Below, one piece after another: positions 6,837 through 17,541 of a stretch of DNA of 64,000 nucleotides. The stretch covers positions 5,368,077 through 5,432,076 of the forward strand of contig CM046845.1 in assembly GCA_025618425.1 (NCBI GenBank), in the 5' to 3' direction. Each line of letters opens with the position of its first letter. Position 1 is the stretch's first letter. The position numbers were made by a program, and so were the translations under genes. The notes under the pieces were generated by a model. That model searched no databases, was not told the origin of the DNA, and was given only the letters and a program-made list of their open reading frames with translations. This stretch comes from Heliocidaris tuberculata (taxonomy: Eukaryota; Echinodermata; Echinoidea; Camarodonta; Echinometridae).

Positions 6837-8924
6837 GAGAAATAAATATGCTTCGGTGCCCTTCCGACAAAAATCAAAATAATTTCTATCTATTTTTGGA
6901 ATCCGCCCTTGACTCCAAAAAATGAAACAGAAAATGAATTGATCTACTCCAATTCTTATATATATATATATATTTTGTTTGAAATATGACAGCTTGTCTG
7001 TCACTAAAACAACAATAAATCTAGCCAATAAATATATATATATATATATCTGACTCAAAGACTTATTTGTAGTCAGTAAAAATAAACGAAATGCTACTAA
7101 TATTTTATTAGCAGTTCAAATCTAAACTACATTAATAATAGTCTATATCAATATATCAGCAGCAGCAGCAATATCTAACATTAAATTCAGCAGCTGCAAC
7201 CAGAAGACACCATATACAACAACAACAGCACAGCAATAGCAGCAGCAGCAGCAATTTACAATATCCGCAACCATAAAGTACAAGCTACAGTAATAATATC
7301 GTAACATCAACGGCAGCAGCAGCAAAAATTATCTCTAAACATTTCAAAATTCAGCAGCAGCAGCAGCAGTCCTCGGCAAAAATAACACTCAAAACAATCT
7401 TACCACATTCTCTCTCTTTTCTTTCTTTTTTTTTTTTTTTATTTATTTATTTCCTCCAGAGAGAGAGAGAATTACTCGTTCACAGAAACAACAATGCTCA
7501 AAAAATACAACCATATACACCACAGACCACGCACCCACAGCAAAAAATATTCAACAAATCACGACCAAAAACCACTCTCCGACAATCAACCAAATAAATC
7601 AACCAAATAAATCAACGCTATAAAGAGTACCTACTCTACTTCAAAGTCACCGCACGAAAATATGTAAATGAACAGACGATGCCAGTGCTTGCCGGACGTA
7701 AGTCGGCAAAAAACACGGCACAATCCAAAAAATATTCAAAGATTTTCCTCCAAAAACACTGCTGAAATTATCAAAATAAATTCTTTACATTCGAAAAATA
7801 ATTGCTAACCCCTTTTTGCAATCAAATCACATAAATTCAATCCGAAACAATAAATAAAATACTCTACAAAACGATCATACCGAAATCTCAAAATGGCGTC
7901 GCCGATTTGGGCGTGGTTTATTTTCCGGCGCTAATTCAAACACGCACACACTCGACGAAATACAACTCACACAACCCACACAATATCACTCAAAAACCAG
8001 TTTTCCTCGTCGCCATTTATAGTATTCGCACGCATATAAACAAACACATCACTTCACCAACACGTCACAGCATATACAATATTCATTAACCTGTATCAGT
8101 TATCACAATAATGCACAACAGAGCAGCAAGGACCAAGAAATACGCATGCAGAGAAGATCAAGAGTGTACAGATACACGGAGACGTTGCATGTACGATGTC
8201 TCAAACTGGAATGCAAGCTAGCTCTGAAATATGTTGTACGGATCGGTGTGTGCAATGAAGTGTGTCACTTGTGTGCGCGTGCAGTGATGTGTGTGCCTCG
8301 GCGATCAGCAGACAAATAATTCATAATACATTTATACTACAACATTGACAGTCTGACACATGCTTGGGCCTATGGCTAAGTATGAGTGATTGACGCATAT
8401 AATAATACTCCCAGACAAAATGATAGTTCAGCAACAAAATGGCTATTTCATCATCGAACTTTTCCATCTAAGATCACCCCTGACTGCAGGAGAGGCTGCA
8501 AAATCATGAAAATTGAAATACTGGCTTACTGCTAAGTAAGTCATGTAAGTGCTCATGGTGCTAGATCTAGACTATGCTAGGCCAAACATCCAAACAACTG
8601 TTTTTGAACCGACAATGAAATTAAATGACCGTTTTTTAGACCACAAGTAAATTGTATCTAAACTCAAATATTATCTCCTTTTAATTCCTTTTAATTTTCG
8701 CTCTTTCCATGAATTAAGGAAAACATTGGACCTCCCCAAGTTTCATATCGTCCACGCAGCCCGAACGCGACCTTCGGCCATTTGCCTGCCGTTGCACAGT
8801 GCAGTCACACAGCAAATTGTCAATATTTATTTAATGAAAAAATATCAACTCAAATATTCATAGCTTACTATTCCACAAATCATTTTTAAACATTAAATGC
8901 CGGGTCATAATATTTCATCGTCCA
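6837..8924 (-). other. AT-rich untranslated leader or intron of the retroelement; no gene seen
   Basis: No ORF of note and no repeated partner in the window. It holds TA microsatellites (6956-6974, 7031-7049), CAG/CAA clusters, a T15 run near 7426-7440, and A-rich sequence rich in CACA and AAATC. No convincing LTR or tRNA primer-binding site was found. Confidence 0.5.
7155..7372. repeat. interrupted CAG/CAA trinucleotide clusters
   Basis: Four or five short (CAG)3-6 and (CAA)n runs are spaced over about 220 bases. They read as CTG/TTG on the retroelement sense strand and lie in its leader. Confidence 0.8.
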
Positions 8925-8932
8925 ACTTACCT
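8925..8932 (-). promoter_or_regulatory. perfect 5' splice donor AG|GTAAGT
   Basis: Minus-strand AGGTAAGT matches the metazoan donor consensus completely. The sequence 5' of it (8933-9060) is CpG-rich with palindromic GGCCGG/CCGGGC and TAGC motifs and could be a first non-coding exon or promoter region. It is the only strong donor noticed upstream of gag. Confidence 0.4.
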
Positions 8933-9176
8933 CTTCAATCCGACGTCGAACTTCGGAGCTGTTTCGTCGACTGATGCACTTCGTTATTCTAGCTAGCCAG
9001 CGAAGCACTAGCGCTAGCTCAGCCCGGCCGGCCGGGCCCGTCCGGGCCGCTGGCCAGTGTCAAATGCATAAAGCTGCAGGCTCCACTAGTACATGCAGTG
9101 CAGTGGCGCGAATAATTATGAAAGTGCAGTGATGAAAGTCACTAGACTCGATGTACCAGTCGTTTCACAAGAGTTA
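8933..9176. other. CpG-rich segment, possible first exon/promoter of the leftward transcript
   Basis: The plus strand at 9000-9060 is very GC-rich (GGCCGGCCGGGCCC) in an otherwise AT-rich neighbourhood and carries repeated GCTAGC tetramers. A similar GC-rich, CTAGC-rich block lies inside 10,920-11,100 and near 61,400. No ORF. Confidence 0.35.
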
Positions 9177-9656
9177 AAGTACACATTCAAAGAAAATCAC
9201 AAATATGATAAATAATGTATCACTAGAAACTGGCAAGTTAACAGATAGCAATCGTATCAGTTTAAAGTCAACTACATATCAGGTAATTAAACAATAATAC
9301 AAATAAAACTACCTCCCAGCATCTGCGATATACAAGCGCTTCGCCAAAAAAATAATGTTTCAGTGACGTCAATAAAGGGAACAATCCTGTCCAAGCAGAC
9401 GACGTCCCATAAAGAATGAACATAAGTGCAGTGCAGTTATTTCTCAAATTATAAAGAATTTAGTGTATTCAAACGTGCCCATATTTCACACCATTCTAAA
9501 ATGGGAATGAAACAGATTCTGATTACTGAAATCTTTTGTTTGTAAATATATAGGATGAGGGTTAATGAACAATCAAAGAAACCACACTTTCAAATTGAAA
9601 AGCCCGCTGAATGATTGCAAGGACGGTATTTATCCCTCATTCAACGCCGAACGTCC
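9177..9656 (-). repeat. 480-bp dispersed repeat, copy 1 (inverted partner at 47,088-47,571)
   Basis: By eye this segment matches the reverse complement of 47,088-47,571 with about five substitutions and one 3-base indel, near 99% identity. Read on the minus strand it begins TGGACGTTCGGCG and ends GTGTACTTTAA; it includes a CRE-like TGACGTCA in a GTGACGTCAATAAAG context. A diverged opposite-strand fragment of its middle lies at about 9868-9930. It could be a solo LTR-like or non-autonomous element; no TG...CA ends or target duplication are evident. Confidence 0.85.
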
Positions 9657-10750
9657 AGCGGTGTATGCAGCTGTGAATGCAATGGCGTCTATTTTGTTTA
9701 CAAGCAACTGATTCCTTTATTCTTGTAACGCTTCATTTTCCATCCAAATAAACCCATGCACGGGGTTTAGAGTGAGGCAATATATGGATTAAACATAATA
9801 GACTAATGCTAGTGAAGTGAAATAACTGAAGAGAAGATGACAAAACAGGCACTGAAAATATGTGAGATGTTATGGGACATCGTCTGCTTGTGCAATTAAC
9901 GTCCTCCCTTTGACGTCACACATTTCAGCGGCTTTCGGAGAGCTGTTCAGGTGCTATGTCGGGGCTGTATTTTAGCAATTTGTAATTGATAATAATCATT
10001 ACTTCGAATGTTTGCAAGCGTCGAATTTTGACAAACTTGTCCGGTCTAAGCTTCACCTACGCAATAATGAAACTAAAGTCAGTTTTAAAAATCAATGAAT
10101 ATCTACTTTAAATAGATCACAATAGCGATCGATCGCAATGAATCAAACGCTAATAGCGTTGGATTGGAGGGAGGCTTTATTACGGATTTTAGCGATTGAT
10201 TGCTATTAGCGATTGATAGGAAAATAGCGATTAATCGCTAATCTCTCTTTATGTTACGGGGCCCTGATTTGTCAACTGCTACCGGTATATTTCATTGTTT
10301 TTTAAATAAAGGAGTTACATTTTCCCCTCTTTAAATATTTTCGACCAAATATTATTTTTGCCTTCTCAGCTTTGAATTTCCTTCATTGAAAAGTAGAGAT
10401 TTTGTTATTGAATTCAAATGTCTCTCTGACGATCAAAGCTTGGCCCATGATACATGTACAACTTCGCCTGATACGTCACATTATTAAGAAAATGGCAACG
10501 CCCATGTCATGCTAACAGTGATCTTACAACATACCAAGAATAGGCTATCTTCATTTATATATCTCTTGTACATTTTCGTATAAGGAATATTGTAGATCAA
10601 TAGGCAGGAAATAAATTCATCTTTCTTCACAACTACATTTAATTCTTGGGGTGAGGTTTCCTTTAACTCTATTTTGACATTCTTTATTGCCGACCCGTTT
10701 TATAAAACAAATAATGCACTGTTGAGAGTGTGTTAGGGCAGGATAGTGGC
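9657..10750. other. non-coding stretch with decayed repeats
   Basis: No ORF above background. It contains the diverged fragment of the 480-bp repeat near 9868-9930 and a cluster of AGCGATTGAT/ATCGCT motifs at 10,120-10,245 that looks like a decayed foldback element. Nothing else is recognisable. Confidence 0.4.
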
Positions 10751-11276
10751 CCCGGGGGGGGGGGGGGGCACTCGAATTATATTTTGACGGGGGTGTGCCT
10801 CACGAATCCCCGAAAAGGGGGTCTAAGGAACTGACTTCAAGGTGTAAAATACGGGGTCTTGGGAACTATATGATCTATTGGGCAGAGTGAAAAACAGGGT
10901 CTAGGGAACTATAAAACTAACCTCGCTTTATCGGCGGTACACCTTCGCTATCGCAGGATCTCGGGACGGGCCGCGCCGGGGGCCGCGCCCGCGCCGTGTA
11001 GCGCTAGTAGTAGTAGCTAGCTAGCTGGAACAGTTTTCAAGGCTCGCGCGACGAAAGGGCCTAGGGTGCGAGACCAGGTCGAGCGACCACTGCCTCCGCC
11101 ACGCTCCCGGCCGCATGCGAACGGATATGTTTCATAACGGGGGTCTTCAGAGCGGGGCTGAGCGGCTCCTGAGCGGAACTGAGTATCTAGAGAACGGAAA
11201 TCGGGGTCTGAAAAAGGGGGTCATCAAAGCGGCACGTCCCCGTACCACCAATATACGTGAGTGCCCCCCCCCCCGG
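10751..11276. mobile_element. ~525-bp element with poly-G/poly-C terminal inverted repeats
   Basis: The left end is CCCCGGGG followed by a long G run and CACTC. The right end is GAGTGC, a long C run and GGGG. Both ends are flanked by GGATAGTGGCC, an apparent ~10-bp target duplication. The interior is GC-rich and carries several GGGGTCTnnGGAACT-type sub-repeats. No ORF; non-autonomous. Confidence 0.7.
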
Positions 11277-11302
11277 GGATAGTGGCCGAAGTTTAGTCAG
11301 TC

Positions 11303-11331
11303 CCATAGAGTTATACTGTGTAACTCTATGG
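11303..11331. repeat. perfect short hairpin, 11-bp stem
   Basis: CCATAGAGTTA and TAACTCTATGG flank a seven-base loop; the flanking GTCAGTCC is also duplicated on both sides. Confidence 0.8.
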
Positions 11332-11816
11332 TCAGTCCACATAGTGATATGCACGCGCCCGTAGGCACGTACGTGCAGCGCGCTGACTTAATGCGGGCTG
11401 CCATTTTGTTTGCGTGCGCGTCGTTTAAATGCCCATTTTAATTTATTCACGTATAAATATTTTTTTCCCTAAACCCCTTATTGATACTTTGACCAATTAA
11501 AAACTGTGTATCTACATAAAAAATGAATATTCATAGATGAATAGACATACGTCTACGGTTCATTTTAATATAAAACTTAAATTTATTTGAAAAACCTAAC
11601 ATTGATTCTCGATTGTTTTCGATACCCTTAAAAATGCTTTTTAATCAAAAAAATGATGGGTAAAAATAAGGTTTTAGCTCAGTTGCCATAGCAACTTGGA
11701 AAGAGTTTTCTAACCTTAGCCAAAATATTCTTTGAGTGATTGAGGATATGCTAATTCGTGCAGTTTGTTTACTTTAGCCTTGTCATTTTTTCTGTCATCG
11801 TGAATGAGCTCTCAAA

Positions 11817-13190
11817 ATGTGGAATTTGAGGTAAGTTTTTACTTTTTTCGGCCTTTTCCTGACTGATGTAATTTGATGACGTAATTTTGGCTGAATTGTA
11901 CGAAAACAGTTTGAAATATCAGAAAATCTTGGTAAATGGGACTAGTCACTGTAGAAAAGGAGATAAATAGTATGCATTTGCGAAGGAAACTTTCCTAATC
12001 GACATAAGTTTTGGAAGTTTGGAGCCGCATAAATGACTTTTCAGCAGGGCGATGGTACAGTTTCCGCCGAGTGCGTAGGGGCGAAATCTGCCAGCATCCC
12101 GTATAGGCGTGAAGGGCGTATGTAGTCCCACGTACTGCGCTAGTAATCTATACCAAAATTGAGTAGATGCAGCGCAGTAAAATCTCTCTTATTGATGACA
12201 CGTTCATAATATTGACTTTGCACATTAATAGTTCATTAAAGAATATTAATTTGCATCTATTTCATAATAAATCAAAGCCCATTTATTGAATAAAACAAAA
12301 TAAACAAGTTTTCTGAGGAAGATATCCGAAGTTGTAAACTAGGCTTACTGTGACTGTGGCAGTGAGTGTACGTGTGAGGCCACTGAGGCTGAATGCAATA
12401 CCCACGGTAAATTGCTCATTTAAAAGTTTTTGCTTCTCACTTCTTGATGCTAAATGTAAGGGACCCAAATAATAGTAATAAACAATTTTTTTTTGGGGGG
12501 GGGAGGGGGCGAGGGATCCATTTATCTACCGATTGAAGTGCCCCTGAAGGGCCCCTACACTCTACCTTGGCTCATAAAACTGATGAGACAATTCACATTT
12601 TGTTTTAATTTCTGTTTATAATTACAGAAAGACTGACTTTGTCCTTGAAAATTGAAAATTGAAGAAATGGAACTGGTGGATCCTACTTACAACAACCAGT
12701 TTCATGGGCAGTAATTCACCCGTCAGAAATATTGTGTCATCATGCAGATGATATAAATATCAGACTCAATCAGGTAAGTCAATTTTTTTTTTTAATGTCT
12801 TCCTCCTGCTTTTTGTCTGAGCTGCAGAAGTAGGGTCTAGTAAATCCGTGGGCTTACTATTTTCCAAAATATTAAGGATGATTTTTTTTTTATTACCATA
12901 TAACAGATCATTTTAAGTAGAATCTTAAGATATTTGTTATAATGATTTACATTGGAAATATAGAAGAAACTTATTATTATCATTATTATTATTATTATTA
13001 TTATTATGCCAAAAAGTATAATGGTTTTTGTTTTTATTCCAGTACATGTTTAATAAATTTTTATTATTCTTTTTTGCCTATCATTCAGAGTCTGATGTTT
13101 TGCCCAGCTGACCTCAAAGAGACTGATACCTGTCAGAAGATTGTTGCGGTTGAAGTCGTGATGTCCTTCATCGCTGATGGGTACCTGTGA
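11817..13190 (+). CDS. candidate small three-exon gene (unknown product), low confidence
   Basis: A donor AG|GTAAGT ends a possible first exon at 11,830. A good acceptor (TTTCTGTTTATAATTACAG) opens exon 2 at 12,628, and a donor CAG|GTAAGT closes it at 12,773. An acceptor with a T-rich tract opens exon 3 at 13,089. With the strong exon-2 acceptor no long frame is kept. With a weaker AG at 12,664, an ATG at 11,817 reads through all junctions to TGA at 13,188-13,190, giving about 74 residues that include WAVIHPSEILCHHADD and KETDTCQKIVAVEVVM. A polyadenylation-type AATAAA follows near 13,460. It is either a short protein with a non-consensus acceptor or a non-coding spliced RNA. I do not recognise the product. 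Confidence 0.25.
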
Positions 13191-13199
13191 ATACATCTC

Positions 13200-15140
13200 A
13201 AAAGACGTGGGGGGGGGGGGGGGAGGATGTGAAGAAATTTATTCCTTTTGCAATACCACATTTTGTTATACTTGCCTTATACTCACATTATACTCGCAAT
13301 TATCGTACCATATTTATTTATTGTAAAAAAAAAAAAATATTAAAGCTTTATGACATGTGATAAAAAGGAATACCTGTGTCAGTATAGTTTTGCTCTACCA
13401 CCGAGATCATATATAGGGTGTACCAGTATTGTACTTATAATTGTTATTCATTTCTTCTAAATAAATTTGTATTAAAAAGATTCATATAAAGGAATGTTAT
13501 GCACTCTCGAATATATTTGTCTTTCATACTTCTTTTCTGTAAATGGTTTGTTTTTTTAACATCTTTAATCATGTCTGTCATACATGTATTGGCACTTTGC
13601 ATTTTTTAATGAAAGAATTCTTTGTATGTTTTGATGCATGTGTATCAGTGGCATATCTGAAATGTTTCTTCTGGGGTGGGGAAGTGGCAGTTTATATATT
13701 GGATAACCAAAGTCATAAACCTGAAAACTTGTATTTTAAAGATTGGGCATGAGAGTGTTGGAAAAAATCACTAGGGGGGGGGGCATGGCTGTGTTGGCAC
13801 CTTTTGAATATTCCCCCCCCCCCTCCCCCGAAGCAAGCAGTGACTGAGCGTGTGTTTTACTATGAATAAGTGTTCTGTTGATAATGTCCTGATTGATGTG
13901 TGTTTATGACCGAATGACGAAAGTAACCAAATTAGTAATGATATAAACATTATATGAAATATATTAAAACAACTGAACAAAAAATACAGAAAATATTAAA
14001 TAGGCCTATCAACAAAAAAATAAAAATGAATCAACACTTCTGACCATTTTTATGAGTAAAGAGCATAGAAAATATCAAATATGTAAAATACTCATCCAAA
14101 TATTTTCTGTTCAGTTCAAAGTTCTTTTTTTTTCAGCCACATGAATAATATATTATAATAACAATAAATAGGTCGACATATGTGAAACATAACAAATTTT
14201 ATAACCAGTGCAGTACTATTGCATGCAGAACATCAAGATGAAAATGAAGAAAAGGAAACAACAAAAGGAAGGGAAAATCAAACGAGACGATTTACATTTT
14301 TTTTTTTTGTTTGTGGGGATAAAAAAAAAAAAAAAAAAAAAAGAATTCACGATCTATGCATGGGGGGGGGGGGGGTGTTGAACGTTCGTATCACATCGGG
14401 TAGGCCTATTGTGCTGACGTCTGTTTATGATTAGGCAGGCCTATAGGATAAAAACCTATTTGTAAATATGTATTAAACAACAAAAAAGTAATAATGATAG
14501 TATACGAGGCACCATCCGGACATAATCATTCCAGTTCTAATACATAATGCACACAATAACGTATGTGGATCGTGCGTTATAACTGGTAAGCATTGAAAAG
14601 TGACCCCAGTTTGAGAGTAAATAACGATAGATAAAAAAATGACAGGGGTTAGAGAGAACTACTATACAATCGTCACACACCCAGTAAAACACAATTCATC
14701 GTCAGATTTTTAAGGAAAACTCCTAAAAAAAAAATATTCAATTTTAAGTGGAAAGTTTAGAAAACAATGATAAAAATGAGAATATTTCGTGGAAAACAAC
14801 ACACCCACGCTACGGAGGCATTCAACTTGCAGTCAGTTTGTATCATGCTCAAAGAACCTATTAGAATTAAGGGTAGGATTTTCTTCATAAACTGGTCGTA
14901 TTTTGGTCATTCCTACTCAAGTGACTTTTTATTTATTTGGCATTGATTATCATAGTAACAGCATAGCAACCGAAAAACTGAATTATTACGCGAAAACAAA
15001 GCGCGCCAACGCGCGTTGAAACAATGAAACTTTGCATCATGGCGCAGCGCATTAAGTTGACGTACGTCTATGGCGCGCGCACGTACCTGTAGGGCAAGTG
15101 TTTTTATATCGCTATTGCGCTGACTAAAGTGAGTGCACTT
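13200..15140. other. non-coding AT-rich interval
   Basis: Poly-G tracts at about 13,210 and 14,362, A/T homopolymers (14,322-14,342) and short decayed repeats. No convincing exon. The GCGCGC-rich block at 15,000-15,100 resembles the block at 11,345-11,420. Confidence 0.4.
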
Positions 15141-15149
15141 TCATGCCCT

Positions 15150-15570
15150 AACACACGAACAAATAGGCAATGTTTGCTTCAAAGTGACAGGTTTAGCGGT
15201 ACAACTCTTCATATGTTTTGTACACAAAATTTTATATTTTCCCCATTATCTCTCAATGTGCAGCTTGTCTCCTTCTTAGCTCAATTAGATATATCATGGG
15301 AAAATGTAGGCTATTTGACACAACTTGAGTTCACAAAAAGACAAGCAGCATCGATCTTTAGAGATAATGGAGAAAACTACTATTAAAACCTGCCATTTTG
15401 AAGCAACATTGCCAATTTGAAGATCGCCATAGAAAGTAAATTGAGACTTTTCTAACTTTCATAACGTTTTCATTTCGTAATCCGATTTTGATGGAACTTT
15501 TTTAAAATTGCTTCTCTCTATATATCCTCTCTTTATATCAAAATGGATATTTCCCCAGGGTTTCTTCTCC
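15150..15570 (-). repeat. foldback-type dispersed repeat (related copy at 46,450-46,790)
   Basis: It shares ATGTTTTGTACACAAAATTT and CAGCTTGTCTCCTTC-type blocks with 46,590-46,760. It also shares the arms AAATTGAGACTTTTCTAACTTTC and AAATCGGATTACGAAATGA. The two halves of each copy are partly inverted, and both end in GAAACCCTGGGGAAA-like sequence. Confidence 0.65.
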
Positions 15571-16011
15571 TTTAAGTTCGTATCGATATCGAGTATGTGT
15601 TCTCACGCCTCATGATATATAGGATCGTCTTTGCTTTGATTATTTAAGTGCTCAAAGAAATACAAAAATCAAAATACAGGTGTCCGAATGCGTGCACATC
15701 GTTTTGATATGATTGCAGTTCTAGTTTTTTAAATCAGTATTGACTATGTTGAATACACCACTGAAATAACTCTTACTTGATCGTTCTTTGAATGTGGAGA
15801 CTGGATGAAAGCTATAGCCTGTTGTACCACGGATATACTACCGACACGTGCATTGTACATTCATGCATTGTACCATGGACCTGAGATAGTTGAACCAAAG
15901 ACTTTTAATACAAGTCATGTAGTATCAAGACAGATTACTCTCACGTACTTCCGTAGTACATTCGGCAGGCATAAATTGCTGTGTTAAAAAAGACTCGGAA
16001 AAATACGTTCG
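15571..16011. other. no feature recognised
   Basis: AT-rich single-copy-looking sequence with no exon or repeat signal that I can support. Confidence 0.3.
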
Positions 16012-16873
16012 CCATAGGTATAACACGTGAAAAGATGTCTCATTTTTTCTTGATATTTCATATCTTACTCTATCTTTTTCAAGTCTGATTTTTGCACGAG
16101 AGAAAGAATGGATAGTTCAAAAAACATTTCTTGAACCTTTATCGTCAATAAATGCCACTATGAATCCCCGGAATCATGCCTGCTTTTTGACAGAGTCATC
16201 TTCCATAGGGTTAACACGTGAAAACATAGATTTTAAGAATGATTATAGTTCCTCTAGTATTTTCTTGAATTTAGTGTAAATGTGGCTTACATGTAATTTG
16301 AGACTCTGAAAAAGCTTAATGAAGGCTCAAAAGGTGGAAGGGACCCCTCATAAATCCCCGGGAATATGCATGCTTTTGGCCTTCCAGCTCCCATAGGTTA
16401 ACACGCAAAAACAGGGATTTTTGAATGATTATAATTAAAATTTTGACAAATGTGACTTAAATAAAATTTTAAGCTCTGATAATGTATATGAAGACTCAAC
16501 TAGTCAAATAGACCCGCATAAATCCCAGGGAATATGCATGCTTTTAACCAAAAATAAAGTCTCGACTGCGATAGGTTTACACGCGAAAACAAGGAATTTT
16601 AGGATGATTATAATTCCCATAGTTTTTATTTGAAAATATAAAAAATGTGATTTACATGTAATTTGAGGCTTTGAAAAAGCTTAGTGAAGGCTCAAAAATT
16701 GAAAAGACCTAACATGAATCCCCGGGAATATGCATGCTTTTGATCAAAAAAGTCTCGCCTGCCATAGGTTTACACGCGAAAACAAGGAATTTTAGGATGA
16801 TTATAATTCCCTTTGTTTTTTATTTGAAAATATAAAATATGCGATTTACATGAAATTTAAAGCTCTGAAAGGG
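16012..16873 (+). repeat. tandem array, ~188-bp unit, about 4.6 copies
   Basis: The anchor CCATAGGTTTACACGCGAAAAC recurs (with variants) at about 16,012, 16,204, 16,391, 16,569 and 16,762, giving periods of 192, 187, 178 and 193. Each unit also carries AATCCCCGGGAATATGCATGC and AATTTTAGGATGATTATAATTCC-like blocks. The last two units are the most similar. Confidence 0.9.
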
Positions 16874-17197
16874 TGGCAAGAATTTTTTTTTCTTCTCGTC
16901 AGCCCTCCAAAAGTCGCTTAGTAGGGGGGGGGTTATCAGATTTTATGGGGTCCAGTTTTCCTCCATGATTTTCTGACAAGCAAAAAATCAGATGCCTTCT
17001 ATTCTGAATTTTCGGACAAGCAAGGGAAAAAAAGGTTATCACATTTTTCATGTTTCTTCTGTGCTGGGGTGGGGGCACACATTTCCTTTCATTCAATGTG
17101 TAACTAAGATATGTCAGATTTGGTTTTGGCTGGCACTAGGGGCATGTGCATTCCTGGATACACCACCAATAAAAATAAGAAAATCTTAGATACGCCA
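16874..17197. other. non-coding interval with short inverted sequence
   Basis: Contains GACAAGCAA repeats around 16,975 and 17,015 and poly-G/poly-T tracts; transposon debris, no exon. Confidence 0.3.
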
Positions 17198-17205
17198 CTC
17201 TTAAT

Positions 17206-17533
17206 GGGGTCGGGCTAACTCAGCACTAGGGCGAACTCGGCACTGCGCCGTGACTATGTTTCAAGAGTTGAAGTCCCCGCCACGCACCCGACCGTTTTTT
17301 AGCCTTAAATTTCATGTTTTGGATAATTTTTCTTCTTGAAATTTTCAAAATTACTTCTTTGCTAATCATTTTACACACTGATATCAAATAATTTGAATTT
17401 AAGTGTTTTGAAATGTGTAATTAAATGCGAAATTCAACACAAGTGTTTGTGATCACTTTAACTCTCTGGGCTCACTCCGCGGCGATTTTCCGCCAAGGCC
17501 GAGTTCGCCCTAGTGCCGAGTTAGCCCGCATCC
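17206..17533. mobile_element. hAT-like MITE with perfect 8-bp target duplication
   Basis: Flanked by CTCTTAAT on both sides (17,198-17,205 and 17,534-17,541). Terminal inverted repeats of about 37 bases, containing GGGCTAACTC-GCACTAGGGCG on the left and its complement on the right. The 328-bp interior is non-coding. An 8-bp duplication is typical of hAT transposons. Confidence 0.85.
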
Positions 17534-17541
17534 CTCTTAAT

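Noticed and set aside
9177..9656. firm call as the retroelement's LTR
   Set aside because: Starts TG but does not end CA. It has no visible target duplication, no primer-binding site follows, and the 3' end of the element is off the window.
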